Below are positions 63,626 through 64,000 of a stretch of 64,000 nucleotides of DNA, in pieces. Source of the stretch: Desulfobacterales bacterium (GTDB taxonomy: Bacteria; Desulfobacterota; Desulfobacteria; Desulfobacterales; JAEINQ01); contig JAEINQ010000016.1 in NCBI GenBank assembly GCA_016342285.1, positions 1 to 64,000 on the forward strand, in the 5' to 3' direction. A program made the position numbers and the translations under genes. Each line of letters opens with the position of its first letter. Position 1 is the stretch's first letter. The notes beneath the pieces are model-generated. The model did not search any database. It saw nothing but the letters and a program-made list of their open reading frames with translations, and was not told the DNA's origin.

Positions 63626-63854
63626 GTTCACAAATCTCCTCTCCAGCGATACCAAATACACAAGCGGCGGATTGCCGGCACCCGCCGCCCCCCTTAGGGT
63701 CCAATCCTCATAAAAACTTACTTACTAATCTGGATTTTTCATCCATGTCAATAGTTTGTTTGGCGCAGCGGATCCTGCTTGGGGCGGTCGGCCGGCTTTG
63801 CCGACCAACCCGGCCCAAAACCGATTCGTGGACAGGCACTATCGAATAGTGGTT
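63626..63854. other. Intergenic stretch with partial repeat
   Basis: It holds a GGCGGTCGGCCGGC-type GC-rich stretch and the partial copy of the 187-bp element at 63806-63841. The promoter of the Rho-N gene is expected near 63710-63750 but I see no clear boxes. Confidence 0.45.
63806..63841 (-). repeat. Partial copy of the 187-bp hairpin element near the glycosylase gene
   Basis: On the minus strand AGTGCCTGTCCACGAATCGG and TTTTGG match the start of the element. It lies 14 bp past the stop codon of the glycosylase gene. Confidence 0.68.
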
Positions 63855-64000
63855 TTATTCGAGCCCCATGGCGTGGATCAGCTGTTTGACATCCTCCCAG
63901 ACCTCCCGTTTCCGGTCGGGATTGCGCAGCAGAAAGGCCGGGTGGAAGGTCGGCATGACGGAAATGCCTTCAAAGCGGTGAAACCGTCCCCGAAGCCGTG
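63855..64000 (-). CDS. Uracil-DNA glycosylase family 4, C-terminal part
   Basis: A frame entering from the right edge reads [20 protein letters not shown], then [18 protein letters not shown], ending HAMGLE and a stop. The [13 protein letters not shown] motif is the conserved C-terminal part of family-4 uracil-DNA glycosylases, which cut uracil from DNA during base-excision repair and usually carry a [4Fe-4S] cluster in the missing N-terminal part. Only 48 residues are visible. Confidence 0.85.
   Translation of the reverse strand, partial: RLRGRFHRFEGISVMPTFHPAFLLRNPDRKREVWEDVKQLIHAMGLE

Overview
The window is chromosomal DNA of a GC-rich Gram-negative bacterium. Gene content and sequence style fit a Desulfobacterota (Deltaproteobacteria) member, probably Desulfobacterales; that placement is inference from GEMM riboswitches with a GNRA loop, a minimal SufCB operon, AmmeMemoRadiSam genes, many CsgG/FlgT-like lipoproteins and abundant intergenic repeats, and was not tested by database search. 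Most genes are on the minus strand; the main plus-strand block runs from 27.7 to 43.8 kb.

Region by region. 1-11.4 kb: a two-partner secretion (TPS) module with a giant haemagglutinin-like exoprotein (cut by the window start), a PilZ protein, a LuxR-type regulator with a degenerate receiver, and the TpsB transporter. Each secretion gene has its own GEMM-class cyclic-dinucleotide riboswitch plus intrinsic terminator, so the module looks controlled by c-di-GMP (or a related dinucleotide) at RNA and protein level. 11.8-27.5 kb: housekeeping genes: ispD, a protein with a C-terminal HPr domain, sufCB, rnpB, a zinc-ribbon coiled-coil protein, a Nif3/DUF34 protein, a tRNA with CAT anticodon, rpoD with a histone-H1-like N-terminal tail, dnaG, hisB, HU and rlmD. 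27.7-33 kb: an alpha/beta hydrolase, then a translationally coupled pair of an SPFH membrane protein and an 1133-residue double-AAA+ Lon-type protease. 33.3-35.9 kb: cinA and an amidohydrolase flanking a 41-codon hydrolase remnant.

37-43.8 kb: a putative new fibre or amyloid locus: a secreted protein made of a signal peptide plus eight 36-residue curlin-like repeats, a small secreted partner, a CsgG-like lipoprotein with a peptidoglycan-binding domain and an LPP20/FlgT-like protein, followed by a GIN-domain protein and a DegP-like protease. 43.9-48.7 kb: an AmmeMemoRadiSam operon whose radical-SAM protein carries a Tat-like signal and whose Memo-AMMECR1 fusion carries a Sec signal, with a membrane spermidine-synthase-like protein between them. 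49-52.8 kb: a second CsgG/FlgT-type lipoprotein operon. 53-62 kb: tRNA-Cys, tRNA-Gly, pgsA, a transaldolase-like aldolase, folK, dapF, lysA, argH, argG and argB, with a 24-codon argD-like scar. 62-64 kb: a Xer recombinase, a Rho-N-domain protein and the C-terminus of a family-4 uracil-DNA glycosylase.

Intergenic DNA is rich in dispersed repeats: at least seven copies of a CGCCCATTCGCT-type element, a 187-bp hairpin-containing element (two full and two partial copies), a roughly 110-bp inverted-repeat element, a 217-bp element with 20-bp terminal inverted repeats, and several microsatellite-like arrays. The strongest candidates for undescribed biology are the eight-repeat fibre locus, the SPFH plus double-AAA-Lon pair, the paired riboswitches on the TPS genes and the exported AmmeMemoRadiSam set.
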